Source: Stigmatella ashevillena
GTDB taxonomy: Bacteria > Myxococcota > Myxococcia > Myxococcales > Myxococcaceae
Direction: 5' to 3'
DNA length: 64,000 bases
Assembly (NCBI RefSeq): GCF_028368975.1
Contig: NZ_JAQNDM010000002.1
Span: 372,001 to 436,000 of the forward strand
The notes under the pieces are model-generated. The model ran no database searches. It was not told where the DNA came from and saw only the letters and a program-made list of their open reading frames with translations. Shown one piece after another: positions 42,724 to 51,367 of this stretch (position 1 is its first letter; the number at the start of each line of letters is the position of its first letter). A program made the translations under genes and the position numbers.

Positions 42724-43134
42724 ATGAAGCAACCGCACCCAAGGGCCGATGCACCCCGCCTCCTGCTGGCGGAAGATGACGCGGAAATGCGGTGCATGCT
42801 GTCCCGTGCCTTGCGGCGCTCGGGCTTCCACGTCACCGAACTCCGGGATGGACACGAGACCGTGAGCCTTTTGTCTCATTGCGTCACCCAGGGGCCCGAG
42901 CAGATGCCGCACCTGCTCATCAGCGATGTGCGGATGCCGGGCTGCACCGGATTGGAAGTCCTGGCCCACCTGCGGCGCTCCCACCAGCGCCTGCCCGTCA
43001 TCCTCATCACCAGCTTTGGCGATGAGCAGACGCACGAGGAGGCCCGGCGGCTCGGCGCGGCTCAGGTGATCGACAAACCGTTCGATCTGGACGAGCTCTG
43101 CGCCGCGGCCTGGACGCTGGTACCTGCGTCCTGA
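42724..43134 (+). CDS. Single-domain response regulator
   Basis: This 136-aa receiver starts at ATG 42724 after GGGGGAG. Acidic pocket 'LLLAEDDAEMRCML', phospho-acceptor Asp68 in 'LLISDVRMPGCTGLEVL', Thr/Ser in 'VILITSFGD' and Lys in 'VIDKPFDLDEL'. There is no output domain, so it may act as a phosphate sink or bind a partner. It lies 75 bases downstream of the NtrC-type gene and ends before a strong terminator, so it closes the three-gene operon. Confidence 0.88.
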   Translation: MKQPHPRADAPRLLLAEDDAEMRCMLSRALRRSGFHVTELRDGHETVSLLSHCVTQGPEQMPHLLISDVRMPGCTGLEVLAHLRRSHQRLPVILITSFGDEQTHEEARRLGAAQVIDKPFDLDELCAAAWTLVPAS

Positions 43135-43137
43135 GGA

Positions 43138-43170
43138 CCCCACCCGGCGCACCGGGTGGGGCATTTTGGG
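43138..43170 (+). terminator. Strong intrinsic terminator of the kinase/regulator operon
   Basis: CCCCACCCGG, loop CGCA, CCGGGTGGGG: a perfect 10-bp GC stem followed by CATTTTGGG. It begins 4 bases after the stop of the lone receiver gene. Confidence 0.8.
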
Positions 43171-43178
43171 ACTGCCCT

Positions 43179-43775
43179 CTACTCCTTGATCTTGTAGCCG
43201 CTGATCGTGACGGGCTTGCCCTCTTGCTGCCGGGCCTCGCGCGTCTTCTGCGCCGCGGCCTGGACCAGATTCAGGTATTGGGAGTCGTTCTTGAAGCCCG
43301 TGAGCAGGTGCTTCGCGTTCTCTCCGTTGACCATGCTGGGCTTGGTGTTGCCGAGGATGCTCAGCTGCGAGGACACGGGCAGCGAGCAGGCCCCGTTCTC
43401 CTTGAACACCGTCGGGTGCAGCTTGATGAAGTCATCGTAGACGTGGCCCGGCCCCTGCTCCTTGAGGAGCGTCGTGGCCGCGCGGTGCAGCGTCTCGCGG
43501 TTGGACTCGCTGTAGGTCCGCGCATCCTCGCGGGCATAGGACGGCTCGGCCTGCTTGAACTGCTTCTGGACCTCCACCATCTCCGTCCACTTGTCGGCGT
43601 TGGAGGGGTCGGCCTTGGCCATCTTCGCGTAGAAGTCGTCCTGGCCGATGGCGCCCTTCAGATCCTTGTAGCTGGGCGGAGACGAGACGGGGTTGTTGGA
43701 CCCGGAGGTCTGGGGCTGCGAGTTCGACGGATAAGAGGAGGTCTTCGGAGCGGTACCAAAGAGCTTCTTCAACAT
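43179..43775 (-). CDS. Hypothetical protein, Ser/Pro-rich N-terminus
   Basis: This 198-aa protein starts at ATG 43775 after AGGAGA; the frame is open much further upstream, but that is antiporter-gene shadow. It begins 'MLKKLFGTAPKTSSYPSN' and has a Ser/Pro/Asn-rich disordered stretch (10-40), followed by a helical domain ('DDFYAKMAKADPSNADKWTE', 'LHRAATTLLKEQGPGHVYDD'). No signal peptide. Myxobacteria have many such cytoplasmic orphan proteins; I do not recognise it. It is downstream of the DAB operon on the same strand but 66 bases apart with its own ribosome site. Confidence 0.6.
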   Translation of the reverse strand: MLKKLFGTAPKTSSYPSNSQPQTSGSNNPVSSPPSYKDLKGAIGQDDFYAKMAKADPSNADKWTEMVEVQKQFKQAEPSYAREDARTYSESNRETLHRAATTLLKEQGPGHVYDDFIKLHPTVFKENGACSLPVSSQLSILGNTKPSMVNGENAKHLLTGFKNDSQYLNLVQAAAQKTREARQQEGKPVTISGYKIKE

Positions 43776-43840
43776 GTTTGGCTCTCCTGTGTGAGTCTTG
43801 AATAGATTGTCGCCAGGTGTAGCCAAACGTTGCTTGGACG

Positions 43841-44905
43841 TTAAACGAAGAGCGCCGGGGCAATGCCTCCCAGGATGACGAGCACCGTCACCGCCGTCAG
43901 CAGCGCCACGCGCCAGCGGCGGGAGGGGGCACTCGAGGGGAGCCCCCGGAGCTCCGGCCGCGTGGGCCCACAGAAGAGGCTCGCGTAGACGCGGTAGAAC
44001 ACGATGCCGTTCAACCCCGTGGCCAACAGGAACCCGAGCGTCGCCGCAGTGGAGTGCTCCAGCAGCGCGTGGAAGAGCAGGTCCTCGGCGAAGAAGGCCA
44101 GCCCGCCGGGAAGCCCGACGAACAGCCACCCCATCGCGATGAAGAGCCGGTGCAGATCCGGCGCGACGTCCGCCAGCCCGTTGTCCGAAGCCAGCTGCTC
44201 GACGCCATAGGTGTCCTTGAGCAGCCCCGCGATGGTCATCAGCACGAAGCTGCCAGCCACGGTGGCGATGAGCAGGACGCGGGCCGACTCCCAACCCACG
44301 TGCCCGGCGAAGGCCCCCGCCATCAGCAAGCAGGACTGCGAGAAGGTGATGGCCGAGATCGCCCGCGCGGGCTCCCGTCGCACCAGCCCGAGGCCGGACT
44401 GCAACAGGGCACTCGCCACGAAGAGGATCATCACCCCGGAGCCCAGGGAGCCCTTGAGCGACGTGGGGTTCTCCACCACAAAGCGGTGAAGCCAAGCCAC
44501 CCCTGGCTGGCAGACCAGGAGCAACACGAACTCCTGCCACCGGAGCCGCCGACGCAGATCCTCCATCCACAGATGGAACGGCAGAAGCCCTCCCGCGACG
44601 GCGGCCCCCAGCGCCGCGAGCGGTTGCGCCGGCGTGCTCCAGGCCGCAAGCACCGTGGTGACCAACCCGGCCACGATCGGCAACACGGGGATCCGGGCGG
44701 AGCGCCCGGGCCTGGCCACGCTGGCCCGCACGCACAGCCACACGAAGAAGGCCACCCAGGCCACGAGGAACAGTGGGCGCGTCGGAGCCACCCAGATGCC
44801 CACCGCCGCGGCGGCGCCCACCAGCAAGGACCACCGTCCCGGGGTGCTCACCGAGACTGGCCGGGCCATCACTTCTCCATCGAGCTTCAGAAAGGCTTCG
44901 GCCAT
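43841..44905 (-). CDS. Second antiporter-like (NuoM/NuoN-like) membrane subunit of the DAB operon
   Basis: The 354-aa protein starts at ATG 44905, sharing one base with the dabB stop. It has about ten membrane helices and antiporter-family motifs: 'AAVAGGLLPFHLWMEDLRRR', 'QSGLGLVRREPARAISAI', 'LPGGLAFFAEDLLFHALLEH'. Compared with proton-pumping NuoM/NuoL, the Lys before the 'PFHLW' motif is Gly. It may therefore be a structural or regulatory second subunit. Classical DAB and MpsAB systems have one NuoL-like subunit, so this extra one is unusual. Last gene of the operon. Confidence 0.75.
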   Translation of the reverse strand: MAEAFLKLDGEVMARPVSVSTPGRWSLLVGAAAAVGIWVAPTRPLFLVAWVAFFVWLCVRASVARPGRSARIPVLPIVAGLVTTVLAAWSTPAQPLAALGAAVAGGLLPFHLWMEDLRRRLRWQEFVLLLVCQPGVAWLHRFVVENPTSLKGSLGSGVMILFVASALLQSGLGLVRREPARAISAITFSQSCLLMAGAFAGHVGWESARVLLIATVAGSFVLMTIAGLLKDTYGVEQLASDNGLADVAPDLHRLFIAMGWLFVGLPGGLAFFAEDLLFHALLEHSTAATLGFLLATGLNGIVFYRVYASLFCGPTRPELRGLPSSAPSRRWRVALLTAVTVLVILGGIAPALFV

Positions 44906-46203
44906 CAGCTCTTCCGCTGCGCTGGGGTGCTCCCGAGCAGACGGTCCTCAAGGGTGGCAATGCGCGAGAAAAATCCCAGAACAGGCCGCGCGATGAAGCT
45001 CCACTGGAAGCTGTCCAGCCAGAAGAGCCGCGAGGCCGCCAGGTACAGCGATTGACGGACCCCCACCGGCAACAGGCGCTCCCAGTTCGAACGCCGCCGC
45101 AGGCGGACATCCGTCCCCACGAGCGGGTTGTCCTGAAAGTCCTGGATGAGCGAGGAGGAGCGCAGGAACTGCCACGTCCTCAGTCCGGCATGCGCGCACA
45201 GGTGAACCAGGGCGAGCGTATGCCACCCGAGGCTGATCTCCACGTACAGCAGGCCGAGCTGCGCCATCGTCGCATACGCCAGGGACGTCTTCGCATCGGG
45301 GCGCGTGTGCCCCACGAGCGTGGCGAAGAGCGCCGTCAGCAGACCCACCCCCGCCATGGCCACGCGCACCCCGGGGTGCGCCATCCACAGCGCGCTCGTG
45401 CGCAAGAGCAGCAACGGCCCGAGGTGGACGGAGAGCGCACCATAGAAGATGGCGCTCGAGGAGGCCGGACCCTCCATGGCCCGGTGCAGCCAGGGCGACA
45501 TGGGCAACTGAGCGGACTTGGCCAGCGTGGCGAACAGCAGCACCAGGGCCACCCCCGCCGCCGTGGGCACCGCCGCGTTCTCCGCGAAGTGGGAGAACTC
45601 CGGGGTGGGCAGCGCGTGGTGGATCCACATCGCCGCGCCGAGCAGCCCCAGATCGCACACCCGGTAGTAGATGAGGGCGCGCAGGCTGTTCTGGTAGCTG
45701 CGCGGGTTGCGCCGGAAGAAGGCGATCAGCATCACCGACGACACCCCCACCAGCTCCCAGCCCAGGTAGAGCACATCGATGTTGCCCGCCAACGTCACCG
45801 CCGTGAGGGCGAAGGCCAGCAACGTCACGAGGAACCAGTAGCGCTGCGAGCCGGGCTCCCGGTGGAACGACGGCTGGGAGAAGCGCACGATGACCGGATA
45901 GATGAGGGCCACGAGGGCCAGGTACGTGACCGAGAGCCGGTCGATGAGCAGCACCACCCGCCACTCGTAACCGTTTGTCACGAGCAAGGGAGGTGTTCCC
46001 ACCTCCACCAGCCGGGCAGGCTCCTGAAGAAACAGGAGGACCAGGCCGAGGGCGCCGGCCAGCAATCCCATGGAGTGGACCACGGCGAGCCGCTGGGTGA
46101 GCCGCTCCGGAAGCCGGAGTCCGAACAACTGGGAGAGCCCCAGCACGGCGGGAATCAGCAGCGCCCAGGCCAAGGTGAGCAGGGAGACGTTCTGGAGGTT
46201 CAC
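44905..46203 (-). CDS. dabB: DabB-like NuoL-family ion-translocating subunit
   Basis: The 432-aa protein starts at GTG 46203, in a GTGA overlap with the dabA stop. It has 12 or so helices and conserved proton-channel residues: Glu150 in 'LYLGWELVGVSSVML' and Lys229 in 'LAKSAQLPMSPWLHRAMEGP'. In DAB (and MpsAB) systems the NuoL-like subunit couples cation flux to hydration of CO2 by DabA, giving bicarbonate accumulation. Adjacent dabA fixes the assignment. Slightly shorter than known DabB proteins (about 500 aa). Confidence 0.85.
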   Translation of the reverse strand: MNLQNVSLLTLAWALLIPAVLGLSQLFGLRLPERLTQRLAVVHSMGLLAGALGLVLLFLQEPARLVEVGTPPLLVTNGYEWRVVLLIDRLSVTYLALVALIYPVIVRFSQPSFHREPGSQRYWFLVTLLAFALTAVTLAGNIDVLYLGWELVGVSSVMLIAFFRRNPRSYQNSLRALIYYRVCDLGLLGAAMWIHHALPTPEFSHFAENAAVPTAAGVALVLLFATLAKSAQLPMSPWLHRAMEGPASSSAIFYGALSVHLGPLLLLRTSALWMAHPGVRVAMAGVGLLTALFATLVGHTRPDAKTSLAYATMAQLGLLYVEISLGWHTLALVHLCAHAGLRTWQFLRSSSLIQDFQDNPLVGTDVRLRRRSNWERLLPVGVRQSLYLAASRLFWLDSFQWSFIARPVLGFFSRIATLEDRLLGSTPAQRKS

Positions 46204-48728
46204 GCGTACACCTCGGCCGGCCGGTCGTGACGAGGGTCGAGGATGGGAGGCAGGGCCGTGGCCTTCGCCTCCCGGAACTCCCGCCACAGCTCCCTCCAGG
46301 GCACGAAGTTCTTGCCATCCCAGAGCTCGAGGCCGCGCGTGGATGGATCGATCCGCCCCAGCCGCATCCACTCGCCCTGCACCATGCGGCGCATGCGCGG
46401 ATGGGTTTCGATCAGGTTCCGTAGATCCTTCTCGGCCGCCTCGACGATCACCAGGATGCGCATGGGCTCGTGCAGTTCGACCATCTGCCGGGCCAGACCG
46501 ATGCGCAGGTCACTCTTGGAGCCGGTGAGCACGCCCAGCAGCGACACGACGTTCAGCGGCAGCTTGGAGCCCGCGCCGAACCCTTCGTTGTCCACGCGCG
46601 AGAAGTAGTAGTCCATGGCGATGTTCACCGCCACGGGGACCGTGCCGAGGATGGCCGAGCGCATCTGCGCCCCCCCCTGATCCTGCGTCGGATCATAGGA
46701 GACGAGAAACGATCGGCGATCGAGGAACCGCTGCGCCGTCAGCTCCCGCCGGCCGACGATGCAGGCCGCGACGCGGTTGTGGCCGTACTCGGGCCGCGGC
46801 TGGGACAGATCGTGCCCGCGGTCGAGCACGTGCTGCGCCGCCGCCTCCGCTCCCGCCCGAGGCCCCTGGCCAAAGCGCTGGCACCGCTCCACGGCGTTCA
46901 TCCGGCAGGCACGCCCCATCCGCGCCTCCAGCTCCGCCACATCCGCCAGACGCTCCGCCGGGAGCCGGTCCCGGTCGAGCACCTCGACGATGTCCAGGCT
47001 GGTGTCGTGGTAGCAGGGCACGAAGAGCGTGGTGGCCGGAATGGGCAATCCCCGCGCGGCCAGCCGCTCGCGCACCTCGGGGCGGTTGGCCATCGTGACG
47101 AACGCCCGGGCATTGGGCTCGCCCGGGTTGCCCGAGCACGCGCCGCAGCCATAGGCCTGCCGGAACGGGTTGTTCGTGTTCGTCGAGCCGTGGGCCACCA
47201 CCGCCACCAGCGGGGCGAACAGGCGCGTCAGACCGACCGTCCGCAGGGCGCCCTCGACGATGGTGGCCTGCTCATCCAGCGAATATCCGCCCTGCGCATC
47301 CAGCGCGAGGCTCGTGCGCGGGTGCGGGAAGGCCTTGCGCTGGACGGCGCGGCGCAGCCGGTTCATCCGGCTGGGCATCAGCACCTTCAACACGAGCGGC
47401 AGGAAGCTCAAGAGCCCCAGCGCGAGCGAGACGAAGAAGCCCCGGATCAGCGTCCGCGAATGATAGAAACTCAGGAGCTGTGCCTTGCCCCCGGCACGGC
47501 CCGCGCTGCGCGCGCGCGCCAGCCGCTCGGCCTCTCCATCGAGGGGAACTTCTTGAATGGTCCGCGAGGGCTCGATGACGGGAGGACACTGGCGCGTCGC
47601 CCGGCTGGCGCCCACGGCCTCGAACCGCATGTCCACGTTGAAGAAGCCGACGTAGCCCCACGTTTCGATGCCGCACTCCTTCGACTCGAGCGCGCGCCGC
47701 ATGGACTCCTCCCGGTCATCCATGCACATCAGTGCCTGGAAACGGGGGGCGGTGCTCACGGGCTGCTTCGTGTCCGGAGAGAGCCCTTCCTCGATATAGG
47801 AGAGGAAATCGCCCGCGAAGGACCGCTCGTAGGCCTCCTGCCACAGGTGCAGCCGTCCCAGGGAGGCCGTCTCCGGGGCCAGCGCGGGCCGCGCGCTCAG
47901 CTCCTCCCGGCGCAGGCCATGGCGCTCCAGCAGCCACGCGTCGAGCGCGTGCGAGGAGACGAGCATCACCGCGAGCCAATCCTTCAGGGAAGCGTGCGGC
48001 GCCTCCACAGGAGCCAGCGCGGGTTCGGCCTCCAGGCGCATGACCATTCCCGACCAGCCCTTGAGCGCGAAGAGCGTCTCCAGGCAGTACGCGGCCTCAC
48101 GCCCCTCGGGCGCCGCCTCTCGCACCTCGGCCTCGATGATCTCGTCCACCGAGCGCCCTGCCCGCTCGTACGCCCTCACCCTCGCCTTGAGCGAGCCCGC
48201 CCAGTCGAACCCCCACCCCGGCGCCGCATGCACGCTCGCCAGGAAGAAGCCCCAGAGTGCCCCCTCGCTGAAGGGGTTGGTCCACGCCGCCATGCCCTGG
48301 TCCAGGAACGAGGCGATGAGCGGTACGACGAAGTCCTGCAACATCCGGTCGTATGAGACTTGGTACCCGGCATCCAGGCGGGGGGCGAGCCTCAACAGCG
48401 CCACTGGCGCCACGGTGTTGGCCACCGCCGGATCGGCCAGGAAGCGCTCGGCCCGGTCCGGCCCGCTGCCGGGCAAGGCCTCCGCGAGCACCGCATCCAG
48501 ACTGTCCCTCCGGATGCGGCCCCGGGCGAGCTCCGAGCGGTAGAACGCCTCGGTCTCGTAGGGACGCGCCCGGTAGAGCGCCGCCGCCTCCCGCACCACC
48601 TCCCGAAATGGGCGGTCCTCCAGGTTAAGCAGGATGTTGTTGTGGATGAACGCCCAGAGCGGGTTCTGGATCGGCAACTTCGGACGGCACTCGTTCAGCC
48701 AGCCATCCACGAGGGAGGTGGGGTTCAT
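46200..48728 (-). CDS. dabA: DabA-like (DUF2309) inorganic carbon transport protein
   Basis: This 842-aa protein starts at ATG 48728 after GAGAGGA. It is a DUF2309/DabA protein, a beta-carbonic-anhydrase-like zinc protein. The four proposed zinc-site residues are all present in family spacing: Cys335 and Asp337 ('LMCMDDREES'), His513 and Cys528 ('VAHGSTNTNNPFRQAYGCGA'), with the same 15-residue His-Cys spacing as in Halothiobacillus DabA2. With DabB it converts CO2 to bicarbonate inside the cell, powered by cation flux. A hydrophobic segment at about 430-450 ('FFVSLALGLLSFLPLVLKVL') may contact the membrane. The operon is sulP-dabA-dabB-antiporter-like. Confidence 0.9.
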   Translation of the reverse strand: MNPTSLVDGWLNECRPKLPIQNPLWAFIHNNILLNLEDRPFREVVREAAALYRARPYETEAFYRSELARGRIRRDSLDAVLAEALPGSGPDRAERFLADPAVANTVAPVALLRLAPRLDAGYQVSYDRMLQDFVVPLIASFLDQGMAAWTNPFSEGALWGFFLASVHAAPGWGFDWAGSLKARVRAYERAGRSVDEIIEAEVREAAPEGREAAYCLETLFALKGWSGMVMRLEAEPALAPVEAPHASLKDWLAVMLVSSHALDAWLLERHGLRREELSARPALAPETASLGRLHLWQEAYERSFAGDFLSYIEEGLSPDTKQPVSTAPRFQALMCMDDREESMRRALESKECGIETWGYVGFFNVDMRFEAVGASRATRQCPPVIEPSRTIQEVPLDGEAERLARARSAGRAGGKAQLLSFYHSRTLIRGFFVSLALGLLSFLPLVLKVLMPSRMNRLRRAVQRKAFPHPRTSLALDAQGGYSLDEQATIVEGALRTVGLTRLFAPLVAVVAHGSTNTNNPFRQAYGCGACSGNPGEPNARAFVTMANRPEVRERLAARGLPIPATTLFVPCYHDTSLDIVEVLDRDRLPAERLADVAELEARMGRACRMNAVERCQRFGQGPRAGAEAAAQHVLDRGHDLSQPRPEYGHNRVAACIVGRRELTAQRFLDRRSFLVSYDPTQDQGGAQMRSAILGTVPVAVNIAMDYYFSRVDNEGFGAGSKLPLNVVSLLGVLTGSKSDLRIGLARQMVELHEPMRILVIVEAAEKDLRNLIETHPRMRRMVQGEWMRLGRIDPSTRGLELWDGKNFVPWRELWREFREAKATALPPILDPRHDRPAEVYA

Positions 48729-48752
48729 GGGCGTCAGTCCTCTCGTTTGGCT

Positions 48753-50228
48753 TTAGGCAGCGGAGCTGAGAGGGCGGGGTAGAAGCTCCCGCCAGAGGAC
48801 GTCCAGCGGCTCCTTGATGACTTTTCCGCCTGCGTTCTGGTACCCCACGCGCCACGCCCGGATGGCCTCGATGGCCGCGTGATCGATCTGATCCACCTCG
48901 AACCGCATGTGCACGGTCTTGGCGGCCGGGAGGGCGCGCAGCCGGGACATCACCGCCGGAACGGACAGGAAGCTCAGGTGGCCCTGGAGCGTCACGTGGA
49001 TCTCCTCGCCGCGCGTCTCCGTGGCGAGGTTCACCTTGGCCGTGCGGCGCAGCAGCAGCACGAGCGCCAGGGCGAAGCCGATGCCGATGCCCCACAGCAG
49101 GTTGATGAAGACGACGCCCGCCAGGGTGACCGCGTAGACGATGACTTCGTTGAACTCGGCGATCTTGCGGATCTCCTTGGTCTTCACCAGGTTCACGCCG
49201 ACGTGCACGAGCAGCGCCGCGAGCGCCGCCATCGGCACGCGCGCCAGCAGGCCGGAGAAGAGCAGCACGAACACCAGCATCCACACGCCGTGGAGGATGG
49301 CGGACAGCCGCGTCTTCGCGTCCGCGGCGATGTTCGCCGAGCTGCGCACGATGACGCCCGTGACGGGCAGCCCTCCCACGAGGCCCGAGAGCGTGTTTCC
49401 CACGCCCTGGGCGAACAGCTCGCGGTTCAGGTTCGCCCGCGGCCCGGAGTGGAGCTGATCCGTGGCCACCGCGCACAGCAGGGACTCGGCGCTCGCCACC
49501 ACGAAGAGCGCCAGCGCCGCCAGCACCAGATCCCCGATGGGGTGGCCGCCCAGGGACGGCAGGTGGAACTCCTTGAAGATGCCGCTGCCAATGGACACGT
49601 GGGGAATTTCCCCCGGCACGAAGAGCGACACGGCTGTGCCCACCACGATGGCGACCAGCGAGCCGGGGATGAGGCGCACCTTCTTGGACACGAAGCGGTT
49701 CCACAGAATGATGACGATCAGCGTCGAGGCCCCGACGATCAGCGCGCTGACGTTCACGTGGGGCACGGAGTCCGCCAACCCCATGATGTTGTTGAGCGCC
49801 GAGCCCTTGGGCGTGTGGCCCAACAGCACGTGCATCTGGCCCAGCGCGATGAGGATGCCGATGCCGGCCAGCATGGCCTGGAGCACCGCCGGGGAGATGG
49901 CGAGCGCGGCCTGCGCGATGCCCGCCGAGCCCGCGGCGATCTGAAGGATGCCCGCCATGGAGGCGATGACGCACGTGGTCTCGAAGCCGAACTTCTGCAC
50001 GAAGCCGTAGACCATGACCGACAGGCCCGCGGCGGGGCCGCTCACTTGCAAGGGGGCTCCCCCGAGCACGCCCACCACGATGCCCCCGATGACGGCGGCA
50101 ATGAGGCCCGCCTGCACCGGGGCTCCCGACGCCACGGCGATGCCCAGCGACAGGGGCAGCGCGACGAGGAAGACCACCAAGGAGGAGGGGAGGTCTTTGA
50201 TGAAGGATGACGACGGGTTCGAACTCAT
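48753..50228 (-). CDS. SulP-family anion (probably bicarbonate or sulfate) transporter with STAS domain
   Basis: The 491-aa protein starts at ATG 50228 (AAGGAA upstream). It has the SulP core of about 12-14 helices: 'LPSSLVVFLVALPLSLGIAV', 'VSGPAAGLSVMVYGFVQKFG', 'LFAQGVGNTLSGLVGGLPVT', then a STAS domain at the C-terminus ('VTLQGHLSFLSVPAVMSRL'). No fused carbonic anhydrase. SulP members move sulfate, bicarbonate or other anions; as first gene of the DAB operon, 24 bases before dabA, bicarbonate is the best inference. It is also similar to SulP proteins that sit beside carbonic anhydrase genes. Confidence 0.82.
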   Translation of the reverse strand: MSSNPSSSFIKDLPSSLVVFLVALPLSLGIAVASGAPVQAGLIAAVIGGIVVGVLGGAPLQVSGPAAGLSVMVYGFVQKFGFETTCVIASMAGILQIAAGSAGIAQAALAISPAVLQAMLAGIGILIALGQMHVLLGHTPKGSALNNIMGLADSVPHVNVSALIVGASTLIVIILWNRFVSKKVRLIPGSLVAIVVGTAVSLFVPGEIPHVSIGSGIFKEFHLPSLGGHPIGDLVLAALALFVVASAESLLCAVATDQLHSGPRANLNRELFAQGVGNTLSGLVGGLPVTGVIVRSSANIAADAKTRLSAILHGVWMLVFVLLFSGLLARVPMAALAALLVHVGVNLVKTKEIRKIAEFNEVIVYAVTLAGVVFINLLWGIGIGFALALVLLLRRTAKVNLATETRGEEIHVTLQGHLSFLSVPAVMSRLRALPAAKTVHMRFEVDQIDHAAIEAIRAWRVGYQNAGGKVIKEPLDVLWRELLPRPLSSAA

Positions 50229-50388
50229 GAAGCGTTCCTTATGGGGGCTCGTCAAGCACGAGGGCACGGGCAGGAGGCAAGCAAACGCCCCCGGATTTGT
50301 AATCCTTCAAGCAAATCACGCGCCATGGCCTTGAAGTCAGCCGTCTTCAACCAAAATGCCACCCTGCGTCGTACTTCCGACGGGCGCA

Positions 50389-50436
50389 TGGGGCAGGCTG
50401 CCCCGTGGCGCGATGGACTTGGGGCACTCTGCCCCA
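50389..50436. promoter_or_regulatory. Two copies of a palindrome TGGGGCA-N3-TGCCCC upstream of the DAB operon
   Basis: Copy 1 (50389-50404) is TGGGGCA-GGC-TGCCCC; copy 2 (50420-50436) is TGGGGCA-CTC-TGCCCCA. They repeat exactly 31 bases apart, about three helical turns, so a dimeric regulator could bind both on one face. They lie 161-208 bases before the SulP start and 90-137 before the TPR lipoprotein start on the other strand, and may control either or both. Confidence 0.55.
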
Positions 50437-50525
50437 TCGCTCTCCTCCTTCGAGGGCGTCCAAGGGGGCGTGGGCCGGAGGACTTCGGCTATGCTCGCCG
50501 CAGGCAATGCTTGAAAGGCTGGTGC

Positions 50526-51317
50526 ATGAACCGATTGGGAAGACTGGGGTTGGTGCTTGGGGTGCTCACGCTGACGGCGACCACCGCCTGTGAGGAGAAG
50601 CCCGAGCCCGCCAAGATCCATCGCGTGAAGGGCAGCGATCACCTCAGCAAGAAGGAGTGGAAGGAGGCCGCCGCGGCGTACGAACTGTCGCTCCAGGCGG
50701 ACCCCAAGCAGGACAAGGTCTGGGAAAAGAAGGCCTACGCCCACATGCAGATGGGCGAAACGGACAAGGCCTCCGAAGCCCTTCTCAAGCTCATGGAGTT
50801 CAAGACCGAGCCCGCCCAGAAGGCGGAGCTGTACCGCGGCCTGGCGAGCCTCCACATGCAGGGGGGCCAGAGCGACAAGGCCGAGCAGTACTTCAACGAG
50901 GCGCTGAAGCTCGAGCCCAAGGACGAGGCCTCCCTGGGGTGGCTGGCGGAGATCTACTCCCAGCGCGGCGGGGCCCGCTCCATGGCTGCCGCGCCCGTCG
51001 AGGCGGACCTCCAGAAGTCGCTCGAGTATTACGACAAGGTGATCGCGCTCAACCCCAACTCCGCCAACACGTACCTCAACAAGCGCATCGTGATGGCCAA
51101 GTACATGGAGCACGAGCGGCAGCAGAAGGACGTGGCGGAGCTGGAGATCAAGGAGAACGCCAAGGACGCCGCCAAGGCCGCCGAGGCGAAGGCCCGGGCC
51201 GAGCAGCACCAGGCGCGCATGGAGGAGTTCAAGAAGCAGTTCGACGAGCTCAGCCAGAAGTTCTCCGCGGCCTCCAAGGCCGCCAAGGCCGCTCAGGCGG
51301 GCGCTGCCACCAAGTAG
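50526..51317 (+). CDS. TPR-repeat lipoprotein
   Basis: This 263-aa product starts at ATG 50526. Lipobox 'LTATTAC' gives Cys22. Several TPR units follow: 'KEWKEAAAAYELSLQADPKQ', 'GETDKASEALLKLMEF', 'GQSDKAEQYFNEALKLEP', 'LEYYDKVIALNPNSANTY'. The C-terminal 70 residues are a charged Lys/Ala/Glu coiled coil ('EHERQQKDVAELEIKENAK'). TPR lipoproteins usually scaffold envelope complexes. Divergent from the DAB operon and convergent with the hybrid kinase gene. Confidence 0.78.
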   Translation: MNRLGRLGLVLGVLTLTATTACEEKPEPAKIHRVKGSDHLSKKEWKEAAAAYELSLQADPKQDKVWEKKAYAHMQMGETDKASEALLKLMEFKTEPAQKAELYRGLASLHMQGGQSDKAEQYFNEALKLEPKDEASLGWLAEIYSQRGGARSMAAAPVEADLQKSLEYYDKVIALNPNSANTYLNKRIVMAKYMEHERQQKDVAELEIKENAKDAAKAAEAKARAEQHQARMEEFKKQFDELSQKFSAASKAAKAAQAGAATK

Positions 51318-51367
51318 TTGGGGCGGCAACCTCCCAAGGGCCTGGGACCGGAGCCCGGTTCCAGGCC

